Source: a bacterium BMS3Bbin10
GTDB taxonomy: Bacteria > Pseudomonadota > Alphaproteobacteria > Rhizobiales > Methyloligellaceae
Reading direction: 5' to 3'
Length of the DNA stretch: 54,921 nucleotides
Assembly: GCA_002897995.1 (NCBI GenBank)
Contig: BDTT01000023.1
Location: forward strand, 1-54,921
Part shown: in pieces, positions 41,430 to 48,970 of the stretch
How the letters are laid out: every line of letters begins with the position of its first letter
Position numbering within the stretch: position 1 is the first letter of the stretch
Position numbers and translations under genes: made by a program
The notes under the pieces: model-generated
What the model saw: the letters and a program-made list of their open reading frames with translations, nothing else
Databases searched by the model: none
Told to the model about the DNA's origin: nothing

Positions 41430-42414
41430 ACATCGGCGACCACTTGGTGATGCGGTTATTGCCATAGTCGGCGACGAAGACGGCGCCGTCCGGCGCCACG
41501 GATACGGCAATCGGAAAGCGCAGCTCGCCCTTGCCGTTGCCGCGCCGCCCGAAGCTGGTGAGGAAGGTCCCGCCGGGCGTGAATTTCTGGATACGGCCGT
41601 TATAGAAATCCGCGACGAAGATATTGCCCTTCGGGCCGATCGCGATGCCCGTTACCGTCGCGAACCAGCCATTGAAAGGCCCGCTTATGTTCGCGGCGAA
41701 GGGGCCGCCCCATTTGTGCGAAAACGTGCCGTCGGAATTGAACACCTGCACCCTGTCGTTATAGCCGTCGGCCACATACAGCCTGCCGTCCGCGGCAAGG
41801 GCCACGTCTGTCGGATAGCTGAACGAGACGCCCGAGGAGCCGGGCGGGGGCGTGCGCTGCGCGCCCGCACCCCATTGGCGGATGAATGTTCCCTCGCCCG
41901 TCAGTTTCTGGATGCGGTGATTGTAGAAATCGGCCACATAGACCGCGCCCGCGCCATCAACCCCCGCTCCGCCCGGCGCGTTGAACTCTCCCGGCCCGGA
42001 CCCGGCCCTGCCGATAATGCGCAACGGCGTTCCGTCCAGCGAAAAAACCTGTATCCGGTCATTGAAATATTCCGCCACATAGAGCGCCCCGCCGCGTACC
42101 GTCAGGTTCATGGGGCGGCTCAACTCTCCGGGGCCATCGCCGGGCTTGCCGAAACTGCGCAGGAACCGGCCCTTCAGGTCGAACACCTGGATGCGCCCGT
42201 TTCGCGCATCCGACACAAAGACCTGCGTTCCGGCGATGGCGATGCCCGTGGGATCGTCAAACTGGCCTTCGCCCACGCCCTTGCTGCCCCAGGCAGCGAC
42301 AAAAGCGTAAGGCGGCTCTTGCGCCGAAGGCACAAAGGCAATCCATCCGGCAAAGGCGATAAGCAGGATCGACGCGAGCGTGCCGGCGGCAATTTTGATG
42401 AAGAGTTTGCGCAT
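41428..42414 (-). CDS. NHL-repeat beta-propeller protein, membrane-anchored or exported
   Basis: 328 residues. An N-terminal hydrophobic helix (IAAGTLASILLIAFAGWIAFV, uncleaved anchor or signal) is followed by six NHL blades, with recurring VADFYNHRIQ, VADGYNDRVQ and VADYGNNRIT at about 48-residue spacing. NHL propellers are binding scaffolds; there is no visible catalytic motif. It is the last gene of the MerR-headed operon. The stop codon includes the last bases of the 52-bp repeat, so the repeat may have trimmed the end, although the final blade looks complete. No clear ribosome binding site. Confidence 0.88.
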   Translation of the reverse strand: MRKLFIKIAAGTLASILLIAFAGWIAFVPSAQEPPYAFVAAWGSKGVGEGQFDDPTGIAIAGTQVFVSDARNGRIQVFDLKGRFLRSFGKPGDGPGELSRPMNLTVRGGALYVAEYFNDRIQVFSLDGTPLRIIGRAGSGPGEFNAPGGAGVDGAGAVYVADFYNHRIQKLTGEGTFIRQWGAGAQRTPPPGSSGVSFSYPTDVALAADGRLYVADGYNDRVQVFNSDGTFSHKWGGPFAANISGPFNGWFATVTGIAIGPKGNIFVADFYNGRIQKFTPGGTFLTSFGRRGNGKGELRFPIAVSVAPDGAVFVADYGNNRITKWSPM

Positions 42415-42421
42415 GGGGAGA

Positions 42422-42628
42422 TCAGAAATTGTACCGGAGGCCGGCGCGGACGATATGGCCGCGTTCCAGCGCGGTCCCGTTCAGGTCCCGCATGAGCGGC
42501 AGTTGCACGCCCGCCTCGGCGATCCGGCGGGAAGGGGCGGGGCGGCGAATGCCAGACCCGGCAGGCATTTCCCGACGCCCGGCCAGTATGATCCTGGTTT
42601 CAACGAACCGGCTCACGGCGATGGCCGG
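42422..42628 (-). pseudogene. Remnant of an outer-membrane protein gene (C-terminal fragment)
   Basis: In frame right after the mini-thioredoxin stop, with only a GTG (42616) as possible start and no binding site. The 64-68 residues end in VQLPLMRDLNGTALERGHIVRAGLRYNF-like strands: alternating residues with a terminal Phe, the mark of an outer-membrane beta-barrel end. Everything before that is missing, so a deletion between the mini-thioredoxin gene and this tail is the simplest reading. Weaker alternative: a short coding gene. Confidence 0.55.
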
Positions 42629-42895
42629 TCATAATTTTTCGCCCAGTCCCGCTGCGCGAAGCGTTGCCGCGTCAGGGCCCCTGCCGGCGCAGCAATCCGC
42701 CAGCTTTCCATCGATCACGACAGCGGGAACGGAGCGGATGCCGAGCTGGCGCGCGCGTTCAGCCACGCCCCGGTCCTGTATATCGAGCACGTTCACGGCG
42801 CAGGATTCGCAGGCCATGCTCTCCACGAGCGACACCGTCTCCCGGCATATCGCACATCCGGCGCTGAATATCTCAACTGTCCGCTTTTCCGTCAT
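42629..42895 (-). CDS. Mini-thioredoxin/glutaredoxin-like CxxC protein
   Basis: 88 residues. A thioredoxin-like fold with an early redox motif, GCAIC (Cys at about 14 and 17), a second Cys pair in ACESC, the cis-Pro region IRSVPAVVIDGK, and CC in ADCCAG. ATG overlaps merR TGA by four bases. Four extra cysteines suggest metal or mercury handling, or thiol exchange with Hg(II). No signal peptide, so cytosolic. Co-regulated with merR from a mer-type promoter. Confidence 0.85.
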   Translation of the reverse strand: MTEKRTVEIFSAGCAICRETVSLVESMACESCAVNVLDIQDRGVAERARQLGIRSVPAVVIDGKLADCCAGRGPDAATLRAAGLGEKL

Positions 42896-43350
42896 GATCT
42901 GCCGTTCCTTCGCTTTCCGTTTGTCCCTCCGGGTTCCGCGTCAACACGCGCACTCGGCTCCATTGCCTCGATAATGCTGCAATATTCCAGAGCGCCCTTG
43001 CCGGGGCAGGCATCGATCAGCTTTGTCAGCGTCGCCCGGATTCGCCGCAGCCGTTTGATCTTGAAATCCACATCATCGCGTTTGGCCAGCGCGCGAAGGC
43101 GTATCTTGCCGCAATCGGTATCCGGCTCGGATCTGAGCGAGAGCAGGTCTTCGATTTCACCGAGGGAAAAGCCCAGCTCCTGTGCTTCGCGTATAAAACG
43201 AATCTGCAAGACCACCGTTTCGGGATAGGAGCGGAAGCCGCCATTGGCCGGCCTCATGGGCTGCCGGATCAGCCCCCTGCGCTCGTAAAACCGCACGGTC
43301 TCCACGCCGACATCCGCAGCCTTCGCCACCTCGCTGATTCGCACGGTCAA
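42892..43350 (-). CDS. MerR-family mercury-type regulator (operon 1)
   Basis: 152 residues. The winged HTH (ISEVAKAADVGVETVRFYERRGLI) is followed by a long coiled helix. Cysteines at 80, 115 and 124 reproduce the spacing of the three Hg(II)-binding cysteines of MerR (82, 117, 126) exactly: DTDCGK, DACPGKG and EYCSII. A perfect mer-like operator is 24 bases upstream. Regulator, mini-thioredoxin, outer-membrane remnant and NHL gene form one unit, so this MerR autoregulates rather than facing a divergent operon. Confidence 0.93.
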   Translation of the reverse strand: MTVRISEVAKAADVGVETVRFYERRGLIRQPMRPANGGFRSYPETVVLQIRFIREAQELGFSLGEIEDLLSLRSEPDTDCGKIRLRALAKRDDVDFKIKRLRRIRATLTKLIDACPGKGALEYCSIIEAMEPSARVDAEPGGTNGKRRNGRS

Positions 43351-43373
43351 TCTCCTTTGCAGAATTGATCCTG

Positions 43374-43399
43374 GACTCCGTACTATAGTACGGAGTCAA
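43374..43399 (-). promoter_or_regulatory. mer-type operator and promoter of the merR/mini-thioredoxin operon
   Basis: A perfect 24-base palindrome (43374-43397) with core CCGTAC-tata-GTACGG, very close to the classical mer operator. On the minus strand TTGACT (43399-43394) acts as -35. A 19-base spacer, the MerR hallmark, leads to a poor -10 (about CCAGGA or CAGGAT). The direction is towards merR itself. Confidence 0.85.
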
Positions 43400-43400
43400 T

Positions 43401-43432
43401 AGTGCGTATCACCGGCAAGCGGGAAACGGTAA
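43401..43432 (-). repeat. Partial palindromic repeat, copy D
   Basis: In reverse orientation: a stretch like ccgtttcccgcttgccggtgatacgcac, matching the right half of copy B with a few changes. It lies between the ccdA stop and the mer operator. Confidence 0.6.
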
Positions 43433-43449
43433 CCGGAAGACCGCTCTTT

Positions 43450-44193
43450 CTATCCGATGGTGGCCAGCGCCGGAAAAGCGTCCAGCAGCCAATAGGAAAA
43501 GGCGGAAAGCTGCCCTGTGATCATGGCCACGCCCATGACGATCATCGCACCGCCGGCGACCAGACGAAGCCGGGCGCCGAAGGCCCCGATCTGCTTGAAC
43601 CGCGATACGAGAGTGTCTGTAAACAGTGCCGTCAGCAGGAAGGGTATCCCGAGGCCGAGCGAGTAGATCGACAGCAGCGCAACGCCGTCGGAGACGTTTA
43701 CCGATGCCGCGCTGACAGTCAGAATGGCGCCGAGAATGGGACCGATGCAGGGCGTCCATCCAAAAGCGAATGCAAGTCCGAGAAGATAGGCCGAAAGCGG
43801 CCGTCCGCCGGGCATTGTGGTATGGAAGCGAAGCTCGCGATTCAGCACGGAAAGCTTCGGGACTCCGAGCATGAAAAGGCCAAAGCCGATAACGATCGCG
43901 CCGCCGACAATGTTGAGTTCGTAGCTGTATGCCAGGAGCAGCTGGCCGAGCAGCGTGGCCCCGGCGCCCAGCAGGATGAACACGGTGGAAAACCCCAAGA
44001 TGAAGCAAAAGCTCAGGCCAAGGGCCGGCAGGCGCGTTGTCCATGGGCTCATTCTATCGGGTGTATGCTGGGTGCTGCCGCCGGCTATGTAAGAAACATA
44101 GCCCGGTACGAGCGGCAGAACGCAGGGGGAAAGGAACGAGATGATTCCCGCCGCGAACGCCGTAAGAATGCCAATATTCGATATTTCCAGCAT
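43450..44193 (-). CDS. ccdA: Cytochrome c biogenesis / thiol-disulfide electron transporter CcdA
   Basis: 247 residues with six membrane spans. The two CcdA cysteines sit in motifs SFLSPCVLPLVPGYVSYIAGG and AFGWTPCIGPILGAILT. It passes reducing power from cytosolic thioredoxin to periplasmic thiol proteins. It follows the DsbA-like gene by 24 bases on the same strand, and a CcmG-like gene is upstream, so this forms a periplasmic thiol-redox group. In this metal-resistance setting it may keep metal-binding cysteines reduced. Confidence 0.95.
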   Translation of the reverse strand: MLEISNIGILTAFAAGIISFLSPCVLPLVPGYVSYIAGGSTQHTPDRMSPWTTRLPALGLSFCFILGFSTVFILLGAGATLLGQLLLAYSYELNIVGGAIVIGFGLFMLGVPKLSVLNRELRFHTTMPGGRPLSAYLLGLAFAFGWTPCIGPILGAILTVSAASVNVSDGVALLSIYSLGLGIPFLLTALFTDTLVSRFKQIGAFGARLRLVAGGAMIVMGVAMITGQLSAFSYWLLDAFPALATIG

Positions 44194-44217
44194 AGCCTGT
44201 CCGTCACACTCTTGTGG

Positions 44218-45024
44218 TCACTTGATGCGTTTATTTGCGCGCGCCTGTTTCACCGCGGCCTTCAATACTCCCAGACCGACAGCGCCGGGAATGATCTGGT
44301 CGCCAATCACGAAGCCCGGCGTTCCATTGATTCCAAGCGCCCTGGCGAGCTGGATGTTCTTCTGGATCGCGGCTGCAATCTCGGGGGCTTTCATGTCTGT
44401 TTTCAGGCGATCGACATCGAGTCCCGTTTGCGCCGCGGCCGACAGGATGAATTTTTCATCGACCGTGCCTTTCCGGTCCATGAGTCTTTCGTGGAAAGCG
44501 ACATATTTGTCCTGCCGCTGCGCCGCCAGCGCCGCTTTCGCGGCGAGCAGAGAATTCGGCCCAAGTATGGGAAATTCCTTATAGGCCACGCGAAGCTGCG
44601 GATCGTCCGCCATAAGCTGTGTCATCGTCGGCGCCACGCGGCGGCAATAAGGGCAATTATAGTCGAAGAACTCGACCAGGGTCACGTTCCCCTCGGCGTT
44701 TCCGCCAACCGGGCTGTCGGGATCGCGCAGCAGTTCGTCAGCCCGCGCCTTGATGGTAGACTGTATGGCCAGTTCCTTGGCCGCCACCTCCCGCGCCCTG
44801 AGGCGTTCGAGAGCCTCCGCGACGACCTCGGGATTGTTGAGGAGATATTCCCGGACACGCCTGTTGAATTCCCCATCCGGCGTTGACTGGGCAGGTTGCG
44901 CCGCGGCGCCGCCGCGCGCGCCGAAGGCCGGGACCGCCACAAGCCAGACCAGCGTCAGACAGGCCAGCAATAGGGCGTTGATCGCGACGCGGCGCGAGAT
45001 CGCGCCATGGTTTGCATGCATCAT
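44218..45024 (-). CDS. DsbA-family periplasmic thiol:disulfide oxidoreductase (DsbG/BdbD/ScsC-like)
   Basis: 268 residues from ATG 45024, with AGGAAG upstream. Signal peptide (about residues 1-43; INALLLACLTLVWLVAVPAFGA), then an extended helical region (NPEVVAEALERLRAREVAAKE), then a DsbA thioredoxin fold with FDYNCPYCRR (CPYC) and cis-Pro in NGTPGFVIG. The helical N-terminal extension resembles Com1/ScsC-type proteins that oligomerise. Probably reduced through CcdA encoded next door. Confidence 0.92.
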   Translation of the reverse strand: MMHANHGAISRRVAINALLLACLTLVWLVAVPAFGARGGAAAQPAQSTPDGEFNRRVREYLLNNPEVVAEALERLRAREVAAKELAIQSTIKARADELLRDPDSPVGGNAEGNVTLVEFFDYNCPYCRRVAPTMTQLMADDPQLRVAYKEFPILGPNSLLAAKAALAAQRQDKYVAFHERLMDRKGTVDEKFILSAAAQTGLDVDRLKTDMKAPEIAAAIQKNIQLARALGINGTPGFVIGDQIIPGAVGLGVLKAAVKQARANKRIK

Positions 45025-45398
45025 GGGGACAGCTTCCTTTTCATCTCCCGGCGGCAGGCCAACAGCTTCCGCCCATCGTCGCAGGACCTGTACCATTTGC
45101 GGTATGAATAGCATGGGACGGCGCGCCTGCCAAAAGACTGCCGGTAAGGATCACGAATCATTGAACCCGTGGTGATAGGCCCGTGCCGGCAATGGGAAAT
45201 GCGATATGAACGCGGAACGGCCACGGCTTTGCGCCCGCCGGATTCCGCCATGACATCAACGTCATCGTCCCGCTCAAAGCTGGCCGGCGACAAAGGGCGC
45301 CACGCGGGGGCGCCGCAACCTGCTTTGTCAACAGGCCGTCAGCGAGGGAACAGACAAAAGGCCGGGGAGGTTCGCAACGCCCGCACTTGTCCGCTTCT
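45025..45398. other. Intergenic region between dsbA and ccmG
   Basis: 374 bases. It contains ATGAC-atcaac-GTCAT (45249-45264), a short inverted repeat of unknown meaning. A 90-codon minus-strand frame here lacks recognisable features and a binding site and is not called. The dsbA promoter should be inside. Confidence 0.5.
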
Positions 45399-45983
45399 TC
45401 ATTCCTGCTGCAACTTCCTGATGAGCGGGATGACCTTTTCTTCGAGAACTTTCGGCGTGATCGCACCGACATGTTTATACATGATGCGCCCCTCCTTGTT
45501 GATGACGAACGTCTCGGGCACGCCGTAGACGCCCCATTCGATACCCACCCGCCCATTCAGGTCGGCGCCCGTGCGCGTGTAGGGATCGCCGAGGGCGTAT
45601 AGCCAGCGGGAGGCGTCCTGCGGCCGGTCCTTGTAGTTCAGACCATGGATAGGCACGACATTATCCGCCTTCATCTTCATGAACAGCGGATGCTCGATCC
45701 GGCACGCCGTGCACCATGAAGCGAAGACGTTGACGAGGGATACTTCTCCCTTCAGATCGGTACTCGCGAGCCCGAGAGTGCGTCCCTTGACCGGTGGCAG
45801 GCTGAAGACGGGCACGGACTTCCCGATCAGGGTCGAGGGGAGAATGCTGGGGTCCGCCGTGAGCCCCCAGCCGAGCACCAGGGCCAGCACGGCAAATATC
45901 GCGACCGGCAGCACCGAAAGCTTTCCCCGCCGGGGCGTCGGCTGGTCGGGCGTGCCCGGGGGGAGTGTTGTCTGTTCACTCAT
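45399..45983 (-). CDS. CcmG/DsbE-like periplasmic thioredoxin
   Basis: 194 residues from ATG 45983 (GGGGGAGGA upstream). One N-terminal membrane anchor (VLPVAIFAVLALVLGWGL) and a CcmG-type thioredoxin domain: SVPVFSLPPVKG, VNVFASWCTACRIEHP, NYKDRP, GVYGVPETFVINKEG. The active site is CTAC instead of the usual CPTC or CVPC of CcmG, so its redox potential may differ. It overlaps the 53-residue membrane peptide gene by eight bases. It probably reduces apocytochrome thiols or copper-site cysteines with CcdA. Confidence 0.93.
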   Translation of the reverse strand: MSEQTTLPPGTPDQPTPRRGKLSVLPVAIFAVLALVLGWGLTADPSILPSTLIGKSVPVFSLPPVKGRTLGLASTDLKGEVSLVNVFASWCTACRIEHPLFMKMKADNVVPIHGLNYKDRPQDASRWLYALGDPYTRTGADLNGRVGIEWGVYGVPETFVINKEGRIMYKHVGAITPKVLEEKVIPLIRKLQQE

Positions 45984-46137
45984 TTCTCGTCCTCCCCCGG
46001 CGGTCGAAGAACAGATATTTGACGAGCGCCGCAACCAGCAGAATGACCAGGGTCAATGTGAGCAGACCGAAAATGCCCATGCCCCACATCATGCCGCCCA
46101 TCGCGTTCATTCCTTCCATCATGCCATCTCGGTTCAT
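45976..46137 (-). CDS. Small Met-rich single-span membrane protein
   Basis: 53 residues from ATG 46137, with AAGGAGATAGGA upstream. The first 20 residues contain eight methionines (MNRDGMMEGMNAMGGMMWGM), then a membrane helix (GIFGLLTLTLVILLVAALV) and a basic tail. The Met cluster sits on the presumed periplasmic side and could bind Cu(I) or Ag(I). It starts five bases after the cytochrome c stop and overlaps ccmG, so it is surely in that operon. Similar short Met-rich proteins are seen near copper-resistance genes; exact family not named. Confidence 0.85.
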   Translation of the reverse strand: MNRDGMMEGMNAMGGMMWGMGIFGLLTLTLVILLVAALVKYLFFDRRGRTRNE

Positions 46138-46142
46138 AGTTC

Positions 46143-46601
46143 CTATCTCCTTCTCATTTTTTCGCGGCGCTTGCGAATGGGCTCCGGCCAGGTGCTCTCG
46201 ATGAACTCGAGCACGGCGCGGATCTCGTCATCGGTGAGCACTTCCGCGAAGCCGGCCATGTCGCTCTCATAGCCGCCGCCGACGACTGCCGCGGTTCCCT
46301 TTTTTGTGATTTCGAAAAGCTGTTTGTCGCGGTGGTGCCAGGTGTGCCCGGTGGCGTCATGGGGCGGCGCGGGCAGGCGGCCGTTCTCCCCGAGTTTTTT
46401 CCAGTTCGGCTGACCCTCCAGATTTGCACCGTGACAGACCGCGCATTGCTCGCCGTAAAGCGTCCGGCCCAGCTCGATGCGTTTCGCCCCGTCCCCGTCC
46501 GCCGACGCTTGCGATGCCGAGACGAACGCACTCGCCAGCAAGATGCCGCAAACCTTGAAAAGCGGGGATGTGCCCTTGCCGGAGCCATTGGCCACTTTCA
46601 T
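46143..46601 (-). CDS. Secreted c-type cytochrome
   Basis: 152 residues from ATG 46601 (GGAGGGAG upstream); longer frame starts run back into the oxidase 3' region and are rejected. Signal peptide (about 1-34; VCGILLASAFVSASQASA), haem motif CAVCH (53-57), and a distal Met candidate in YESDMAGFAEVLTDDE, as in class I cytochrome c. It ends in a strongly basic tail (RKRREKMRRR). Between the multicopper oxidase and CcmG genes, it may pass electrons from or to the oxidase in the periplasm. Confidence 0.93.
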   Translation of the reverse strand: MKVANGSGKGTSPLFKVCGILLASAFVSASQASADGDGAKRIELGRTLYGEQCAVCHGANLEGQPNWKKLGENGRLPAPPHDATGHTWHHRDKQLFEITKKGTAAVVGGGYESDMAGFAEVLTDDEIRAVLEFIESTWPEPIRKRREKMRRR

Positions 46602-46828
46602 GTCTCCCTCCTGCCTGAGCGACGTCTGCAAATAAGAGGAGCGGCGCGTTGCCGCCGGGTGTTCGTGTAATGCGTCATGTTCGGTGTCATCGACCATCTT
46701 CCTTACTCGGCTGCATGGAGTTTGCTGTTGCCGCTGGCTGTGAACTGTTGAATCTCGAAAGGGTGCGCCACGCGGCGCGCGCGTCAGCGGGAAAAAGGCG
46801 AATGAAACTCTGCTCATTTTCACATTCC

Positions 46829-48274
46829 TTATGTGACGCGGATAACGCCCATCATCCCGCCGGCCATATGCTCGAGGATGTGGCAGTGGAACAGCCAGTC
46901 GCCGGGGTTGTCGGCGACGAAGGCGATCTCGACGCGTTCGCGCGGCGCCATGAGCACCGTGTCCTGCCATTCCCGGCGCTTTGTCGCCCTGCCGCCGCGC
47001 GAGACTACGCGGAAGGAATGCCCGTGGAGATGGATGGGATGGTGCCAGGCCGTGTCGTTCTGCATGGCCAGGATAAAGCTGCGGCCTCGCTCAAGCGTAA
47101 TCAGCGGGTCCATGACATGGCCGGTCGCGGCAACGCCGTTGATCAGCCAGACCTTGCCGCCGCGCATCATGTTCATCATGCCGCCGCCGCTGCCGCGGCC
47201 GCCGCCCATCATCATGCCGCCCATCATGCCGCCGTTGAAGCGTATTTCGTGGCGCTCGGCGGCATTCAGGTCGGGTTCGGGCATGGTATTGGCGGCCAAT
47301 CGGGCGGGTGCGTCAGGCGCCCTGTCGCGCAACGGTTCCGGCCCATAGGCGATATCGGCGAGGCGGTATTCGAAGCCCTTGTAGAAATCGTCGGTGACGG
47401 AGAAGCGTTCGCCGGGTTTTGCCGTCATGTCGAGCAGGATATCGGCGCGCATGGCCGGACCGAGCACAATCGTTCCATCGGGCGGGTCGTGCGGTTCCAC
47501 CGGCTGGCCGTCGAGGGAGATGATCTTCGGCTTATGAGATGCAAAGCCGAGCCTGAAGATGCGGGCATTGGCCGTATTGATCAGCCGAAGCCGGATGCGT
47601 TCACCGGAGCGAACGCCAAACGCACCGGGGATGCGTCCGTTGATGGTCACCGTGTTGCCGATGCGGCCATTGTGACTGATGTCGCGGAAATCGCCGAAAT
47701 CGTCGCTGATTTGAGCGTCCTTGAGGAGCCGCCAGTCGTCCAGCACCCAGACGATATCGCGGTCCACCTTTATCGGTTCGCGTTCCTCGACGATGAGGGC
47801 CCCGTATAACCCCCGGTCGACCTGCTCAATTCCGCGCTGATGGGGGTGGTACCAGTGGGTGCCGGCGTCCGGCACATCGAATTCATAGACAAAGGTTTCG
47901 CCCGGAGCGATCGGCTTCTGCGTCAGGTCCGGCACACCATCCATCGGGTTCGGCACCCGCAGACCATGCCAGTGGACGGTGGTCTCCTCTTTGAGTTCAT
48001 TTGTAACCTTCACGCGAAGACGTTCGCCCTGAGGCACGCGAATCTCGGGGCCGGGAACCTTTCCGTTATAGCTCCACACGTCAGTCTCGGGCTGCTTGCC
48101 GCCAGCCAGCCGAGCGCGTCCCGGCGCGGCCGTGATGCTGAATTCATGTAACCTGGACGCCATGGCCGGCGCGAAGGGAAATGCCGCCGTCAGCGCCAGC
48201 CCGGCGCCGCCGGTTACAAACGCCCGGCGGGAAAATTGAAGATTACGACCGTTATTCACCACTGTATCTTTCAC
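46829..48274 (-). CDS. Tat-exported multicopper oxidase (CueO/CopA-like)
   Basis: About 481 residues if GTG 48274 is the start (uncertain; upstream frame lacks a good site). Twin-arginine signal FSRRAFVTGGAGLAL. All four copper-binding groups are present: HWHGLRVP, HWYHPH, HPIHLHGHSF and HCHILEHMAGGMM (type 1 and trinuclear sites). A Met/Gly-rich insert (GGMMGGMMMGGGRGSGGGMM) resembles the Met-rich substrate loop of CueO-type cuprous oxidases. Expected role: oxidation of Cu(I) in the periplasm. Cytochrome c follows, 227 bases downstream. Confidence 0.95.
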   Translation of the reverse strand: MKDTVVNNGRNLQFSRRAFVTGGAGLALTAAFPFAPAMASRLHEFSITAAPGRARLAGGKQPETDVWSYNGKVPGPEIRVPQGERLRVKVTNELKEETTVHWHGLRVPNPMDGVPDLTQKPIAPGETFVYEFDVPDAGTHWYHPHQRGIEQVDRGLYGALIVEEREPIKVDRDIVWVLDDWRLLKDAQISDDFGDFRDISHNGRIGNTVTINGRIPGAFGVRSGERIRLRLINTANARIFRLGFASHKPKIISLDGQPVEPHDPPDGTIVLGPAMRADILLDMTAKPGERFSVTDDFYKGFEYRLADIAYGPEPLRDRAPDAPARLAANTMPEPDLNAAERHEIRFNGGMMGGMMMGGGRGSGGGMMNMMRGGKVWLINGVAATGHVMDPLITLERGRSFILAMQNDTAWHHPIHLHGHSFRVVSRGGRATKRREWQDTVLMAPRERVEIAFVADNPGDWLFHCHILEHMAGGMMGVIRVT

Positions 48275-48412
48275 AATCTCCGGTATCCGAACGGGTGTCG
48301 AAGCGCGCCGGTCTGTGGCGGCCGCTTGCTGCAGGGGACAAGCCAGCACACGGAATCTTTCCGCGCCGGCGCGCTCCAACACTCTCGTCAGCGCATCAAA
48401 GCGCTGAAGGCG

Positions 48413-48763
48413 TCAGCTGTATTCGTAAGGTTTGGGAGGGTCGGGCTCGGTCGACGAAAGCCCATCGCGCGCGGCCGATTGAGAGAAGGAAGAACCGCCC
48501 GGAAGCGGTACAGGGTCCATGCCGGACAATGAGGGAAGCAGCGCGAATGCGGTAGAAACGCAGCTCGCCGGGCAACCTGCCACATTATTATTCCCGCCGC
48601 CGGGGCAACTGTCGCATTCACCGGAGTTCATATTGCCCATGTCGAGGGATACGGCCATTTTCGTGTCCATATTGCTGGACTGGACCGTGGACAGACTCAA
48701 GCCGGAAATCACCAGGACCGCGAGCAGAAACGAAAATAAAATATGACACCGTGTATGTTTCAT
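48413..48763 (-). CDS. Secreted Cys/Met-rich small protein
   Basis: 116 residues. Signal peptide (HILFSFLLAVLVISGLSLS) followed by a metal-site-like segment: DMGNMNSGECDSCPGGG, then GCPASCVSTAF. A Pro-rich tail ends in DPPKPYEYS. It is not a named family I can fix, but similar proteins accompany multicopper oxidases. Two CxxC-type pairs plus methionines suggest periplasmic copper or mercury binding. Upstream of the oxidase on the same strand. Confidence 0.78.
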   Translation of the reverse strand: MKHTRCHILFSFLLAVLVISGLSLSTVQSSNMDTKMAVSLDMGNMNSGECDSCPGGGNNNVAGCPASCVSTAFALLPSLSGMDPVPLPGGSSFSQSAARDGLSSTEPDPPKPYEYS

Positions 48764-48970
48764 CTCAGCGACAGCTTTTGCGGCAGGTTACAGTATCGTT
48801 TTTCCTGCCTGTTCAGGCCAGCGTATACCCCATGATCCCGGAAAAAAAATGAATTATTTGTCATATTATCGATGGTCAATTGTCCCGGTTCCGGCCCCTT
48901 GCGATCATGTCGGCGCTAACGCCGCCAGCCCGGCCTTCGCGCGGTTCGATCGCCCGCCCGGCCATCGCGC

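Noticed and set aside
45021-45293. 90-codon minus-strand frame upstream of dsbA
   Set aside because: No binding site, no recognisable domain, and it would overlap the true dsbA start.
46602-46970. N-terminal extension of the cytochrome c gene
   Set aside because: The longer frame overlaps the multicopper oxidase end and lacks similarity; a signal peptide and GGAGGG site begin at ATG 46601.
48835-48855. T-run terminator after merA
   Set aside because: A run of eight A/T is present at about 48841-48848, but no GC-rich stem precedes it on the minus strand.
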